64,000 nt of DNA from Progne subis subis (taxonomy: Eukaryota > Chordata > Aves > Passeriformes > Hirundinidae): assembly GCA_022316685.1 (NCBI GenBank), contig JAKJHU010000026.1, positions 5,456,501-5,520,500 on the forward strand. Direction: 5' to 3'. The position numbers and the translations under genes are program-made. This document shows positions 20,271 through 31,734 of the stretch, one piece after another (within the stretch, counting starts at the first letter, position 1; each line of letters opens with the position of its first letter). Under the pieces are notes generated by a model. That model made no database searches, had not been told where the DNA came from, and worked only from the letters and a program-made list of their open reading frames with translations.

Positions 20271-23200
20271 TGGATTCAAAGGCTAAATCTAAATTACTGC
20301 ATATTGTGCAATAAAATGTAGATATGCTTCTAAACCATCTTTTAGAATATATTTCACACCCACCCACACTTGCACCACCACCACCCCATGACAGGCTATG
20401 AAACACATGAAGAGGGTAAAGCTGAAGCTGCTTCATGGTAGGAAAACAGACATGATACTTCTCCAGTATAGTTATGTCTTGTTTTCATCAGAATAAAAGC
20501 GTTTCCAGTCCCACTGATTTATTTTATTAGGGAAGTATCCTGTATGGCCACTCTCAGATCACTTCTCTCTTAACAGTTCGGAATCTCTAAAGAAAAGTAA
20601 AAGTAAGTGTTGTAGCCAGTGCATTGAGTAACAGAACACTCCTGCCAATGCAGGTGTTATTGAAGGCATCAATAATAAAGTGACAACAAAAACGCTGATT
20701 TCTAAAAGAAAAAATAGAAAAACTATAAATTTTTTAAAAGCTGGGTGGGTGGGTGTGAGGGGACTTAATGAAACTGTTTTCATAGAATTAACGTGAATTA
20801 ATTATTATTAAAACAAACAAACAAAACCCAAAAAAACCAAAACAACAAAAACAACCAACCAACCAACAAAAAACAAACAATCCCCCCCCACCAAGGTTTT
20901 CCAAAATACTTACAGAGTGATAAAGGAGAGTGGAAGAGTAGCATCTGCTCAGACCAAGCAATAAGGGCAAGGGGACAGAGCTGGGGCCTGGGAATACATC
21001 AATACGGAAACATCAACACCAAACGACCAGGAGGGGAAACTTGTGGCTCTGACTGGGCTTCCCAGTAGGCAGTCTGTGGGTGCTCTGATGCAAGGGTAGT
21101 CGAAGTGCGAACTGCAGGCAGGGATTACTGAAATAATCTGAATCCTATTTAAGAGGAAATAGAAACCACATAAATTGCAATTGTTTCCCACTATCTCTGA
21201 GTTCATATCCCCTGTGTGATTCAGCAAACCCAATTAAGCAGATTTAAGGGCTTCTCAATCAAATACAAAAGACTTTCCAAGTACCTTAAGTATATTTTTT
21301 ATTGTGCAACAATTTCATGGCAATCCCACCGGAAATAAAACTAGCAGGGTTGTAATTAATTTTAATCCCTATAAATTAACATTTTCTTATTAAAAACCCA
21401 TCATCTAATGAATTCCCCATTAGTAATTCACAGATGACTACAAAATTACTGTTATTCTTCTGTTATTTTATTTAGCCATGTATGTTTAAGTTTTATCTGC
21501 CTGAGTTTCAATTTCTCATATAGGTCCTGATCTCAGCTAACAAGACATTTACAAAAATGTAGACTTTTTTCTGTTGTTCTTGAGCTCTTGGTATTTGTTA
21601 CCTTCCTAAGAGATTTTTATTATTCTGTCTTCCAGCTGCAAGCTGTTTGACATTAAACTATTTTAAAGCTTGTCTGACTCTCAGCAATACCTTTATTCCC
21701 AAGGCAAAGCCTGATCTTTTAAAGCCTCAGAAATTAAAAAATAAACCCCATTGTTCTCAGTTTAATTTTCACTGGACAGTCACACAGAGTGGCTGGATCA
21801 GATAAGTTTTAAAATAGGAAGGTTATGGTGGCATCATATAGCTTCCTACACAGGAACATCTGCTCTACCTGCGAGGGATTCTCTCAGTGTGAGAAGCGCA
21901 CCAGTGAGCATGGTAAAGATCCTGTCTGCAATGGTGTGTTGTCCCCGGAGCTCTTTCTGTGTCTTGCAAACAAGCTTCCATTTTATGCTTGTAAGAAAGC
22001 TTGCTGGTTTAGAGTCAGAGCCCCGTACCAGTTCTGCCTGGAGGTTAATATGGAGTTCAGAGGAATCTGGACGCTTTTATTTATTGGTTCTTCAAGACTA
22101 CCCATTGAAGTACCATTCTTAATCCACACAGAGGTAGTAGGTGCAGTCACTAAGGCCTGCTAATCCTGTCAGCACATTCTGGCTTCTTCCTGGCTGTGCC
22201 TCTTTGTTTATCAAATAATCATTTTCAGTAATAAGGGAGCAGAGTGTAAACATGCTTTTCAGTAATTTGCTATATTTGAGCATCTGATTCTTTAGTGTTG
22301 TGAACAGGAAGCACTGATGAGCTTTGTGACTGCACAGTTTGGTTCCAATTAAATTTTTAATGAAACAAAAGTCAAGACCAACTGTGAGTTGTGACAGAAT
22401 TTTGATTTCAGCAGTGTCCTCTTATGTCTCTAATTTGGCCAGGTTTACCCCACTGAATATAAATATTGATAGTTGACAGTGAGAAGAGACAAAGCAGGGC
22501 ATGGAGTGTGCCAGTTTCCTTTTCTGAGTTGTCATTTTCTTTTATTTTTTATTATTATTTTTAGGGTCTGTTGACAGATTGGCAATGAAGCCTATCTTGA
22601 ATTTTCAAGCTCATTCAAATCTGCTTTCAGAGTGGATGTCCCAGGGTGATTCTAAGGCAAAGAAAGCAAAATGTGTGTTTGCACCATTGAGCACACTGCT
22701 TTAAGCTGATAGAAAATGTTTGAAGCTATTTAACTTCTCTGTCGGAGTCCACAAAACTCTGCTGCTTCCTGCCACTAATAAATGCCGTGGAGGCCGACTG
22801 TTCTCAAAACTCCCAGTAAGACCCACTGGTGCTGCTTTTAAAGGAACACAGCAGAAGGGAGAAAAGCTAATTTAAGAAACATTTGCAACAGTGAAACAGT
22901 GCTCAGAGCCATGGTATTAATGACAGTAGTCAGTAGCAGCAGCTGACTGCCTGAATTTAAATGGCAATCTGCTTGCCAGCAGCAATTTAAAAACAATGCA
23001 GATATTGGACTACACTGTCTCTTGTGTAAACCTACCCAACAGGTTACATGATCTGATTTGACCCTTGGATACTGAACTCTGTAACCAAACAGGTTAGACA
23101 CAAGAAAAATAAATTTCTTTATCTCTGAGTGTTGTTGTCTTCAGCATTCATTCAGTGACAATTTTGCTATACCCCAAAAAGGAAAGAAAAAAGAAGAAGG

Positions 23201-26143
23201 AAAAAAAAGAGAAACTTATGAAGTTTTATACTAATGCTGAGCTACAAGAAATAATTTTATTAGTAGGGGACATAGTCCCCAGTTGGAATAAACTGGTTCA
23301 GCTCTTGTGACTATAGCAACATTGCATCACAGGTGTCAGGTAAGGTTGGGGCTGCACATTCCTGACATCAAGCTACTAAATAAGTAAAAGCAAGAATATC
23401 GGAATCACAGCATCTAACTTTAGATCAAAACATCTGATTTGTTTCCTTAAGTTTTGGTGAGGAAAAAAGGCAAGTTACTCTTGATCCTTAAATACCTATC
23501 TAGGAGAATAACTTTAAACATAAAATTTGGGGAAAAAATGTTGCCTGGAATCCACAGTTCAACATCTGGATAAATTCCATGGAGTTTGAAAGATAATGGA
23601 CCTCAAAACTATCCTTAAACTTGGGAGGTCAATTTAGTTATTGTAGTGAGGCCTTTAAATTCATCCTCCTACATGCTAAGAATGGAGGCCAGTAACTGTA
23701 GGACCAGAATGCAGAAAAGGAGACATATAAATCTCTGCCTATAAAAGCTCCATTTACTTTTTCACAGCATCTTTTCCTCACCATTCACCAAAAAGAGAGA
23801 TCAGTCAAGAATAAGTCCTCATGGATTTATTTAAATGCAGATGTATGTGACAGAATACTACAGTTGTCAAAAAGGATTTACTTGTATGCTTTCCCTGTTG
23901 CTCCTGACTTGTGCCTGTATGTGCCACTATGATGTGTTAAAATTGGCAAATATTTTAGATTATTAATGCTGCAGAAGTAGGTATAGCTCCTGAGGGCATG
24001 TTTTTTTAGTGTTTTTAAGATATTTTATTTGAAACCCACAATCCATGCCTTTTGAGACTACTCCAAAAACCCTGCTACTGTGACAATTTTTTCTCACAGC
24101 AATCACTACCTGATTTCATTTTATCATGCTTGCCTCCTTCTTCAAGTATTACACTAAATAATTTTCTTAATCCTTGGAGTTAACACTTTGTTATGTCATG
24201 TTTTCTTTCAGCCATTACATACATGCATAACCTTCTTCCAAAATGTTCCCTCACAAGTTAGTAACTTATCTCTCTAACAGTATTTTTTTGTTTGTTTGTT
24301 TTTCCTGGCTTGAATCTTCCAATTGATTTAGGCAAACATGGTGTCTGTTGTGTTATTTCTCATTTAGTTGTCCCAGCTTGTACAGAGCCTAGGTGCTCTT
24401 TCATATACAGTTGCTTTCAGAAAGGTCAAATGGAGACAAAGAAATTGAACTTCATATATAAGGATGATAGAATGAAGACAATGAATATTTAAAAAAAAAC
24501 CAACAAACTTTTATAGAATATATGATAGCTATAAATACTAGATTACCTATTATTTTCTGCACCATACCAAAAGTTTGTATCTTGATTTTTACACATACTC
24601 TTCCAACTGGACATTTTTTGGCTATTATTGGGACTATTATTTTCTAAGGGCTATCTGGATTAAATATATTTCAGGCCTCCTGCATAAGGGGGTGTGGATG
24701 CTCTGAAGAGGTACTTGAAAGAAACAAAATGAAAGACAAATATCTTTACCTCTCCATGTAATACCATGGTCAGCCAAATTTCATCTCAGGTTGTTCATAA
24801 GAACATGTTTCTATTCCTCAGCTTGTGATTCCAAACCCTGTCATTCCAGCCACTCTGATATCATCAATTTCTATTTTCTTTTTTATAATTTTTTTCACCA
24901 TAGCCATTTTGTATGACTCCCCTGTTGTAGTATTATGAAGCTTATTTTTGTGCCACGTATTTTGTCATCAAAATACTTAAGAAATATGTTAAGTAAAACT
25001 GAACTGAACAATGCTTTTTCTTGCTTAGAAATACCTTTTAATTTTCCTCTCATGATAGCAGTCTTAGGCACAGCAGTACCTGAACTTTTCAAGTAACATT
25101 TTAATGTGTTACTTTTCAAGTATCACCTGTGGCCTCTCTAGCTGAAATCTGAAGTCATCATCCCTGAAAGATGAATGCTTCATTTTGTTCATGCAGTTGT
25201 ACTCCCATGCACTGGCATGGTGGACACTGCTTCTGTGGTTACCTTCCTCTTATAGAGGAAAATAGGTCTTAAAATTATTCCTAGTTGGTTTCTACAGAAT
25301 TTTGAATTTCATGAACCCACATAAAATTCTTGTTTACTTTACTGCCCAATTTTGTCTCTTTCACTACATTTTAGAACACCTTCCAAAAATCTATTACCCA
25401 CATACCACTGTAAACATACTTTATTAGACTTAGTTTTCTGAAACAAAAATATATGCCGTTATCTCTTCAAGGTATGTATATTAACCTTAAATCTCAGGTA
25501 AATTTCTGTAACTCTAAATGGTTCTAAGATCAATTTTTGCTTGTGGGTTTTTTCAGTGGGTCACTATGGTGTCTTGAAATTACTTAAGAACCCATTTTCT
25601 TTGCCACATTTTTAAATTTTTTAGTTGCTATTAATAAAGTACCCTGCAAATAAGAGCCTTCATATCTGAATCCAGATCCTTATATATGTGATCGCCTGGT
25701 GCTATGAAAAGGCTGGAAAAACAAACAACAGAAGTGACATCCGCTATAGCTTTCCAGTCCTCCAAAGAAAGGAAAAGGAGAGACAGACTCCTCTTTCTGC
25801 AACCAGAAAACATGTGCTACAATATATTTTCCTTTAGAAGTAAGAAAAACTCGAAATTTTTATTCAGCAGACAAGTGGGAAGAGATAATATACATATCAT
25901 GTCATGGTATACTTTATTACATAAATGTACTGTGTCTTTAAGTCACAATAGAAATCGCTGCTTAGGCAGACCTATAAAACTTAAGTCACTGAGAAGAGGT
26001 GCCAGTCATTCACTTAATCATTCAACTCTGTAGTTTCATAAATTAGTTAAGGATTGTACACACATCGTAGGTTGCATAGCATGTGCAGAAGCCAGCATCT
26101 TCCCTTTGTAATGATATTAGTATCTCACAGGACTAGAGAGTCA
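19964..26143. other. Unique AT-rich DNA, no gene seen
   Basis: About 6.2 kb without a recognised gene. It holds T34 at 20,236-20,269 and an A/C-rich run at about 20,806-20,892. The rest is non-repetitive. The stretch 21,250-21,520 has several TAATTA and ATTAAT words. The 112-codon frame at 21,825-22,163 has no domain or codon signal that I trust. Confidence 0.55.
20236..20269. repeat. T34 homopolymer
   Basis: An uninterrupted run of about 34 T. It is prone to length error in sequencing. No retroelement is recognised next to it on either strand. Confidence 0.9.
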
Positions 26144-26149
26144 GATTAA

Positions 26150-26432
26150 TGTTGCCATATTCTATTAGCTTTCTGTGAATGTTTGCATTCCTAGTGGAGT
26201 ATTCTCATGCTTGCAACATAAACAAGTGGTTATTTTTTGCATTCCTCTCTGGTGAGGGACAATTGATTGAATTCTAGCCTGGCTAGTGGGATGGAGAGGC
26301 TGGTAACCTTGTTCTCCAATTCCTAGTCACTGTCCAGAATCTATATAAGCGAGGTAATCAAAATAAAGTTAGCCTCCTTTTGCTTTGGAGTTAGAGTGTG
26401 AGTATCGTTTCTCTTTGTGTCCGCTAGCGACA
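26150..26432 (+). mobile_element. LTR-E solo LTR, copy 1
   Basis: A 283-bp LTR from TGTTGCCATATT to CTAGCGACA. TATATAA at 26,342-26,348 is followed by an AATAAAG poly(A) signal about 20 bases later. The copy at 36,553-36,836 matches along its whole length ('agaatctatataa', 'gtgggatggagagg', 'tttgtgtcc'). The flanks read GATTAA (26,144-26,149) and GATTAT (26,433-26,438), a 6-bp duplication with one change. A 6-bp duplication suggests a class I/II type element. Confidence 0.8.
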
Positions 26433-27151
26433 GATTATTTCATGATTATTCGCTGATCCCAAGAATCCTCTGTTCTTTTATTTGTGCTATGGCAGTCTTC
26501 AGAAGGAGGGATGAGGGGATCAAACAAAACAAAAATTTGTCTGGAATAGAATCTGGAAGTCATGTAGAACAGCATCCTCAATCAAAGTATTACTGCTGGA
26601 TTCAAATGATACTATGACTTAAATGATTTAAATTACTCTAAGGATGTCAACACAGCCTCTCCCATTGTAGCCAGTGCAACCAGCAAACTGCCCCTGCACA
26701 GATACAGGGTAGGAGGACAGAGCAACCTGTGTACTCCAACTTCCACAGGCAAGTGCAAGTGGCACTTGGAGGTTATTTTGTCCAGGATGAGTCGAGAAAA
26801 ATCTGAATCAAAAGATGATTCAGGAGGCAGCTTCTTGCAGGATCCACCTAAACCACACAAAAAATCTTCCAGATTAAGGTGCTACAACATTTGATTGTCT
26901 AACAGATAGGTCACTAAACCTCTGTGATCTGCAGCCTGACACATCAAGGAAAAACAAATTATTTTTCTCTCTTTTAACATATCTGGATGAAAACTGTGCT
27001 GCTGCAGGAACTGATGCAGTAGGAGTTATGCCTGCCTTAATAGCAAGGACATGCATCACAGAAGCAGAACAGATGATACCAATTGTAAGGCTGCAGCCTC
27101 CTGATGGATTTTTAGCTACTGCTTCAATTCTACTACAGGTGTTTCTGTAAT
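26433..27151. other. Unique DNA, no gene seen
   Basis: Moderately AT-rich unique sequence between an LTR and a purine tract. Short frames on both strands lack any motif. Confidence 0.5.
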
Positions 27152-27396
27152 GGAAGGGAAAGGGAAAGGGAAAGGGAAAGGGAAAGGGAAAGGGAAAGGA
27201 AAGGGAAAGGAAAGGAAAGGAAAGGAAAGGAAAGGAAAGGAAAGGAAAGGAAAGGAAAGGAAAGGAAAGGAAAGGAAAGGAAAGGAAAGGAAAGGAAAGG
27301 AAAGGAAAGGAAAGGAAAGGAAAGGAAAGGAAAGGAAAGGAAAGGAAAGGAAAGGAAAGGAAAGGAAAGGAAAGGAAAGGAAAGGAAAGGAAAGGA
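27152..27396. repeat. (GGGAAA)n then (GGAAA)n purine tract
   Basis: 245 bp of pure purine on the plus strand. The first ~45 bp are hexamers GGGAAA. One or two mixed units follow, then about 39 pentamers GGAAA to the end. Because 5- and 6-base units keep every frame free of stops, both strands give long artefact frames (Lys/Gly/Glu on plus, Phe/Pro/Leu/Ser on minus). Mirror-symmetric polypurine DNA of this length can form triplex (H-DNA) structures. Confidence 0.97.
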
Positions 27397-28368
27397 TTGC
27401 AGCCAGTGAAAATGTGGCATTCTTCTTCTCTTTACATTCAAACTGCTCTTCTTTTACACTAAGGTGAAGGATTTCTGCCAGGCTGGCTGCCATGCACAGA
27501 AATTTCTTGATGTAATAATCTAAGATTTGTGGCCTTTCTTGGTAACTTCAGGAACAGCTGTTGAGAACTAAAACCACATCAGCTTGAGTGTCTAGAATAC
27601 AAGAATGAAAAATAATTTGTGCTTGGCTCAAATCAAGGCAGATTGCAGTCTTGGTGACCTTGGGCAAGTCACTCAAGCTCTATGTTCACCTTCTTGCTCA
27701 GCTGTGAAATTAAGTCGAAGCAGAACTTCACTGGAAAGCAGATGCTGCTTCATACTTGATTTTTTTCCCTCTGGTAAATAAATTACAGAAGAAAATATAA
27801 TAATTAATTAATAAGTAGCAGTCAACACATAGTAATTATGTGACCATATCCATTATGACTGTACATAAACAAAATCAATTTTCATTAAGGGATATTTATG
27901 TTTTCAAGTATCGCTAGAAAGACTGTGGCAGTTACCAAAAAGCTTTCCATTAATGAAGCACAGCCATTCTTTCATTCCCTAGTACTGTGTACCATTTAAA
28001 ACCAATGAAATCTTGATAAAAAATGGATGTATATTTTAAGTTAAGCCCAATTTGAAAATGAATTCAGCACTGTTTAATATATTTATGCACAGGATAGTTT
28101 TATCTTCATAAATGTTAAGGTTTTATGAACAGTGAACATAGTCAGATTCAGCTGCAGTTTAAACTCGTGTAAATACATCTATTCTACCAAGACTACTGAA
28201 GCTAGCTGTAGCACCGGGATTACTTCAGTGACTTTTAGGACATTAATCATTGCAGAGGTTTTTGTTGTTGTTTTTCTATTTTGAACTAGAGAAGAATGTG
28301 AAGTAATGTTCTGTTTTAGGGATATTTCATGATTTTCAAACAGGCATGATTGACAGAAATGCATTTCC
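27397..28368. other. Unique AT-rich DNA
   Basis: No gene recognised. From about 27,780 to 28,140 the sequence is non-repetitive and carries TAATTAATTAATAA-type words, a possible but untested regulatory block. Confidence 0.5.
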
Positions 28369-28373
28369 CAATG

Positions 28374-29019
28374 GTTATAAATACAACAATAGATCAAACA
28401 AGAGTGGCTCCATCCACACAAGCTAGCCAGGCACTGCGATCAGACGGGGCCACTTCTCTGGATATTGGGAACCAGAGGAGCGACTAAGGGGACTTTCCCC
28501 TTGTCACGGGAGAGACCATGCCGAAGACAAAGGAAAGAGTCTGGCTCAGATGGAGGCCAAAGCCCAAGGTCTTTGTTGAGTCCCAGCCAGGGGAGCCTCA
28601 AGGGAGCCTCAAGGGAGCAACTCCAGCAGAGTGCCTCTGGCAAGGATCTCTGGGCTTAAATGCAGGGGAGGGACTAAGGGAGGAGACAAACCAACATCTA
28701 ATGAGGGACAAGGTGGGAGTGGAACAGGGTTGGAGGGATATTTAAAGAAACCAATGAGAACATAAAGGGAGGAACCTCCTCGGCTCCTGCCCTATCACTC
28801 GATGTCCTTACCCGAACTCTCCAGAAGCTGGGAGGGACGATCGAATGACAAAAAGGGCCTATAGAAGGGGACTGGGAGGAATATGGGAGGATTGACAGGG
28901 AAGAAGGGCAGGGACAAACCTTGGAACATAACATTTCTCAGGAGAACAGAGGAGTACAGAACAAACCATTATAACAAAAATAAATAACATAAAATACAAT
29001 ATGAAAATAACACAGAGCA
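28374..29019 (-). mobile_element. LTR-B solo LTR
   Basis: About 646 bp, minus orientation, starting TGCTCTGTGTTATTTT at 29,019. It shares with the 41-kb and 63-kb copies the block 'ctccagaagctggga', 'cccgaactctcc', 'ccaacatctaatgaggga' and 'gtggaacagggttgga'. CAATG at 28,369-28,373 and 29,020-29,024 is a candidate 5-bp duplication. The 3' end it implies does not finish in CA, so the lower edge is tentative. Confidence 0.75.
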
Positions 29020-29024
29020 CAATG

Positions 29025-30160
29025 CAACATGGAAGTGCCTCTGCTTTTTTTATTGAGGCAGGTGGAAGAGAGCTAGAAAATTGCAAAGAGCCTTGGTATC
29101 CATATTATTTTGGAATGGGATCTATACTGTTGTGTATTGAAATTGTATTGTCATGTATTTTGAAATCTGGCAATCTGTGGCAAAAAATACAAGATTTTCA
29201 AGTGTGCTGTTGTTATTTTAGAAATACTAGGAGCCAGGAAATGAATAATCAATGTACAGTCCTAACTTTTCTATTTACACTGCAGAATGCAACCAATATA
29301 ATGATTAATACCCATTAAATTGTAATGTTTCATTATGCAAACCATACTCTTCCATTTCCTTACAGTGTTTTGTTTTCCTAACAGATTTCCTTCCTCAATC
29401 CATGGATTGATTGTCTCCAGCTGTGATTCAATTACTGTAGCTATAAAATAGGATGAAAAATATATGATTACTAAGCTGCTAGACAAAAACTTAGCATTCC
29501 AGAGCTAAAATTGTAGGATTAGCTCTTGTTAATACTGCTTATTTATTTCACTGGAATTCTACAACAGGATTGGACAAAAGAATGTAACAAGTCATCTACT
29601 TAATCTCAAATCTAGGAACAGAAGAGATTATGCATTTGAAATGTGCACCAATTGGCCTGTTATTCAATCAATTTGATATTAAATTGCGTATCATAGAGTT
29701 AGAGGATTGCACTTGTATATAATTTTTCAGTCATCTTACACCTTGTACTTGTTCTGCCTTCCACAGACTCTGGGTGAAAGACAAGCATCAAAACTTCAGC
29801 TATGTTTAAAAACTAACTAAATAAATATAGATATATGTGGTGCTAAAAATGCACTGTTGCATATATTTAATATATTTCACACTTCAATAAATGAGAATTA
29901 AATATCAAAATTATTTTGATAACCATATTGTTTACATAACATGAGCAATATTTATATGGTACTGACAGTTGAACAAGCATTAGTGCTAGGACTTTTTTTA
30001 TAATTTTGCATCAGAAGAGACATTTGAAGAACTATACCTCGACTCCTGGATTCTTCAGTGGCTATATTTTTGTGCTAACATTTCAGGCCTTAGAAATGAA
30101 CAATTAATAGAATTAATTTCCTTCCCTTTTTTCAAATCCCCTGTTTTTCCCTTGCTTTGA
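29025..30160. other. Unique AT-rich DNA
   Basis: Nothing recognised beyond unique AT-rich sequence. A short frame of 105 codons at 29,001-29,318 begins inside the LTR and has no domain. Confidence 0.5.
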
Positions 30161-30165
30161 GTTGG
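30161..30165. repeat. LTR-C target duplication GTTGG
   Basis: Exact partner at 31,730-31,734. Five bases is the length typical of ERVL-type and other 5-bp integrases. Confidence 0.85.
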
Positions 30166-31729
30166 TGTGATGATTTAAGTTCGCAACCTGGATGGAAACA
30201 TCAAATGATGTAGTGGTTTCACGTTTGCCAATTTTGTTGCCAAAGCACTATTTGTAGTGGTTTGAGTGTCTTTTCTGCTGTGAGATAGGATTAGAAGAAA
30301 AGCAAAGCAGGCTCAAACTTAAAGGGCATAAAGATAGGTTTATTAACAAACACTAAAAGAAGAGAATAAGAATCAAAATGAAACTTTCAAAACACTTTTT
30401 CCTCTCCACAAACTGTTCACTTTCCCACTAACAACGTAAAGAGACAAAACCTGTGATTTTCAGTCAGTTTCAGCAGTTTGAAATAGTCTCTCATTGGTTC
30501 TTAGGGAGAGGACTCTCTCTTAGAAATCCTGTGGAGCTATCACCACAAGAAACTGTTCTCTGGTGGCTCCCATGTCACGTATCTCCAGCCGCCTGGAAAC
30601 TCTGCAAACCATGAAGTCCCTCCCATTAGCAGCTTTCCCTGTATAACTGCATATGGGCCATATCAGCTTATTTTAGGGTACTGTTTAAGCATGCTCTTCA
30701 TCTACCTCCAAAATCATCTTTATCTCAAGAAACAGAGGTCATCTTTTCTCTTCTTCCCTAGGGGGAAAAAGGGCTTATTCTCTCTTTTATCTCTATATTC
30801 TTCTGTTCAAAATTCTCCATTAAATCACAGCTGTATCAGTCCACGGCTGTGACTAGAACTTCAAATCCCCCTAAAAAGCATTCTGTAAGTTACAGGGATA
30901 TTTTAGTCCATTCTCCATGGCCTCACAAGAGAAGTCCAGCTCAAACTAGGCAACTCCTCAATCTCCTTCCAACTTAAGACTTTTACTCTCTCTTCACTGA
31001 CTTCCATTTAATGTGGTGTGTCTCTATGGTTCACTCTGTCTGTTCTCTTACTCAGAAAGAGGATTTAATGTTTTGCCAGTTTCATCTGTCAAGGCAAAAG
31101 TAAACATCTCACCCAGGCCTGTAGATGGTCATGTGATCTCTACCAGGCAGCGGTGGCTCTGGCTGCACGGCTGTTGGATTTCAAAGCCACGCCGATGGGG
31201 GAGGCTGCGGAACAGCGGCCAGGATCTCAGTAGGTGGATCTCTCAGGATCAGGCTGGTGGATGCCGCCCCCCACCACCCCTTGGTCTCATGCGGTGGCTT
31301 CAGCACAGCCTGGGATCAGAGCTGCTCCCAGGGGCCTGGAGGACATTTCCCTCAGCCAGGGCGGCAGCAGGGCAGCCCTTAGGGTCGGCTGGATGTTAAT
31401 AGCCATGGCTTCCCCTTCCCCACCAGCAGCCTCTGGGCCTGGGGGCCAGGCTCAGCCCCTCTAGGGCTGCAGCAGTGGCAGAGCCTGGCCAGGCCACGCC
31501 AGGCCTGGGCGGGGTGGCCTGCAGCAGAGTGGGACCGGCCCTGTTACCTGTTCCAAGGCAGGAAGAAAAAAGGACTTTTCCCACAATTTCTCCAATTTTT
31601 AGCCCTGTGTGTTCACAGAGGTGTGTCACCTTTCTAATGGCTATATTAGCTGTCAATTTTCATGCCTAGTCACTGATTGGTTTTGCTATAACTTCCTTGA
31701 AAAAATCACTTCCTTCTCAAGCTACCACA
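30166..31729 (-). mobile_element. LTR-C solo LTR, complete, minus strand
   Basis: A 1,564-bp LTR, on its own strand TGTGGTAGC... to ...AAATCATCACA, with TGTG/CACA inverted ends and a 5-bp duplication GTTGG. AATAAA lies at 30,344-30,339. It has the same order of blocks as 3,982-5,470: an AT-rich U3 start, a GC-rich centre (31,130-31,560), an AT-rich R-U5. Open frames of 128 and 86 codons in the centre reflect GC content. It is unusually long for an LTR but has no internal coding remnants. Confidence 0.85.
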
Positions 31730-31734
31730 GTTGG

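Noticed and set aside
21825..22163. 112-codon plus frame with several Cys residues
   Set aside because: No spaced Cys/His motif, no splice or codon evidence, and such lengths occur by chance in 64 kb.
27116..27493. Open frames of 102-125 codons on both strands, Lys/Gly-rich or Phe/Pro/Leu-rich
   Set aside because: They are produced by the stop-free purine microsatellite and have no start context or domain.
30340..31560. Open frames of 76-128 codons in LTR-C
   Set aside because: They follow the GC-rich core of a solo LTR and are not shared in frame with the other copy.
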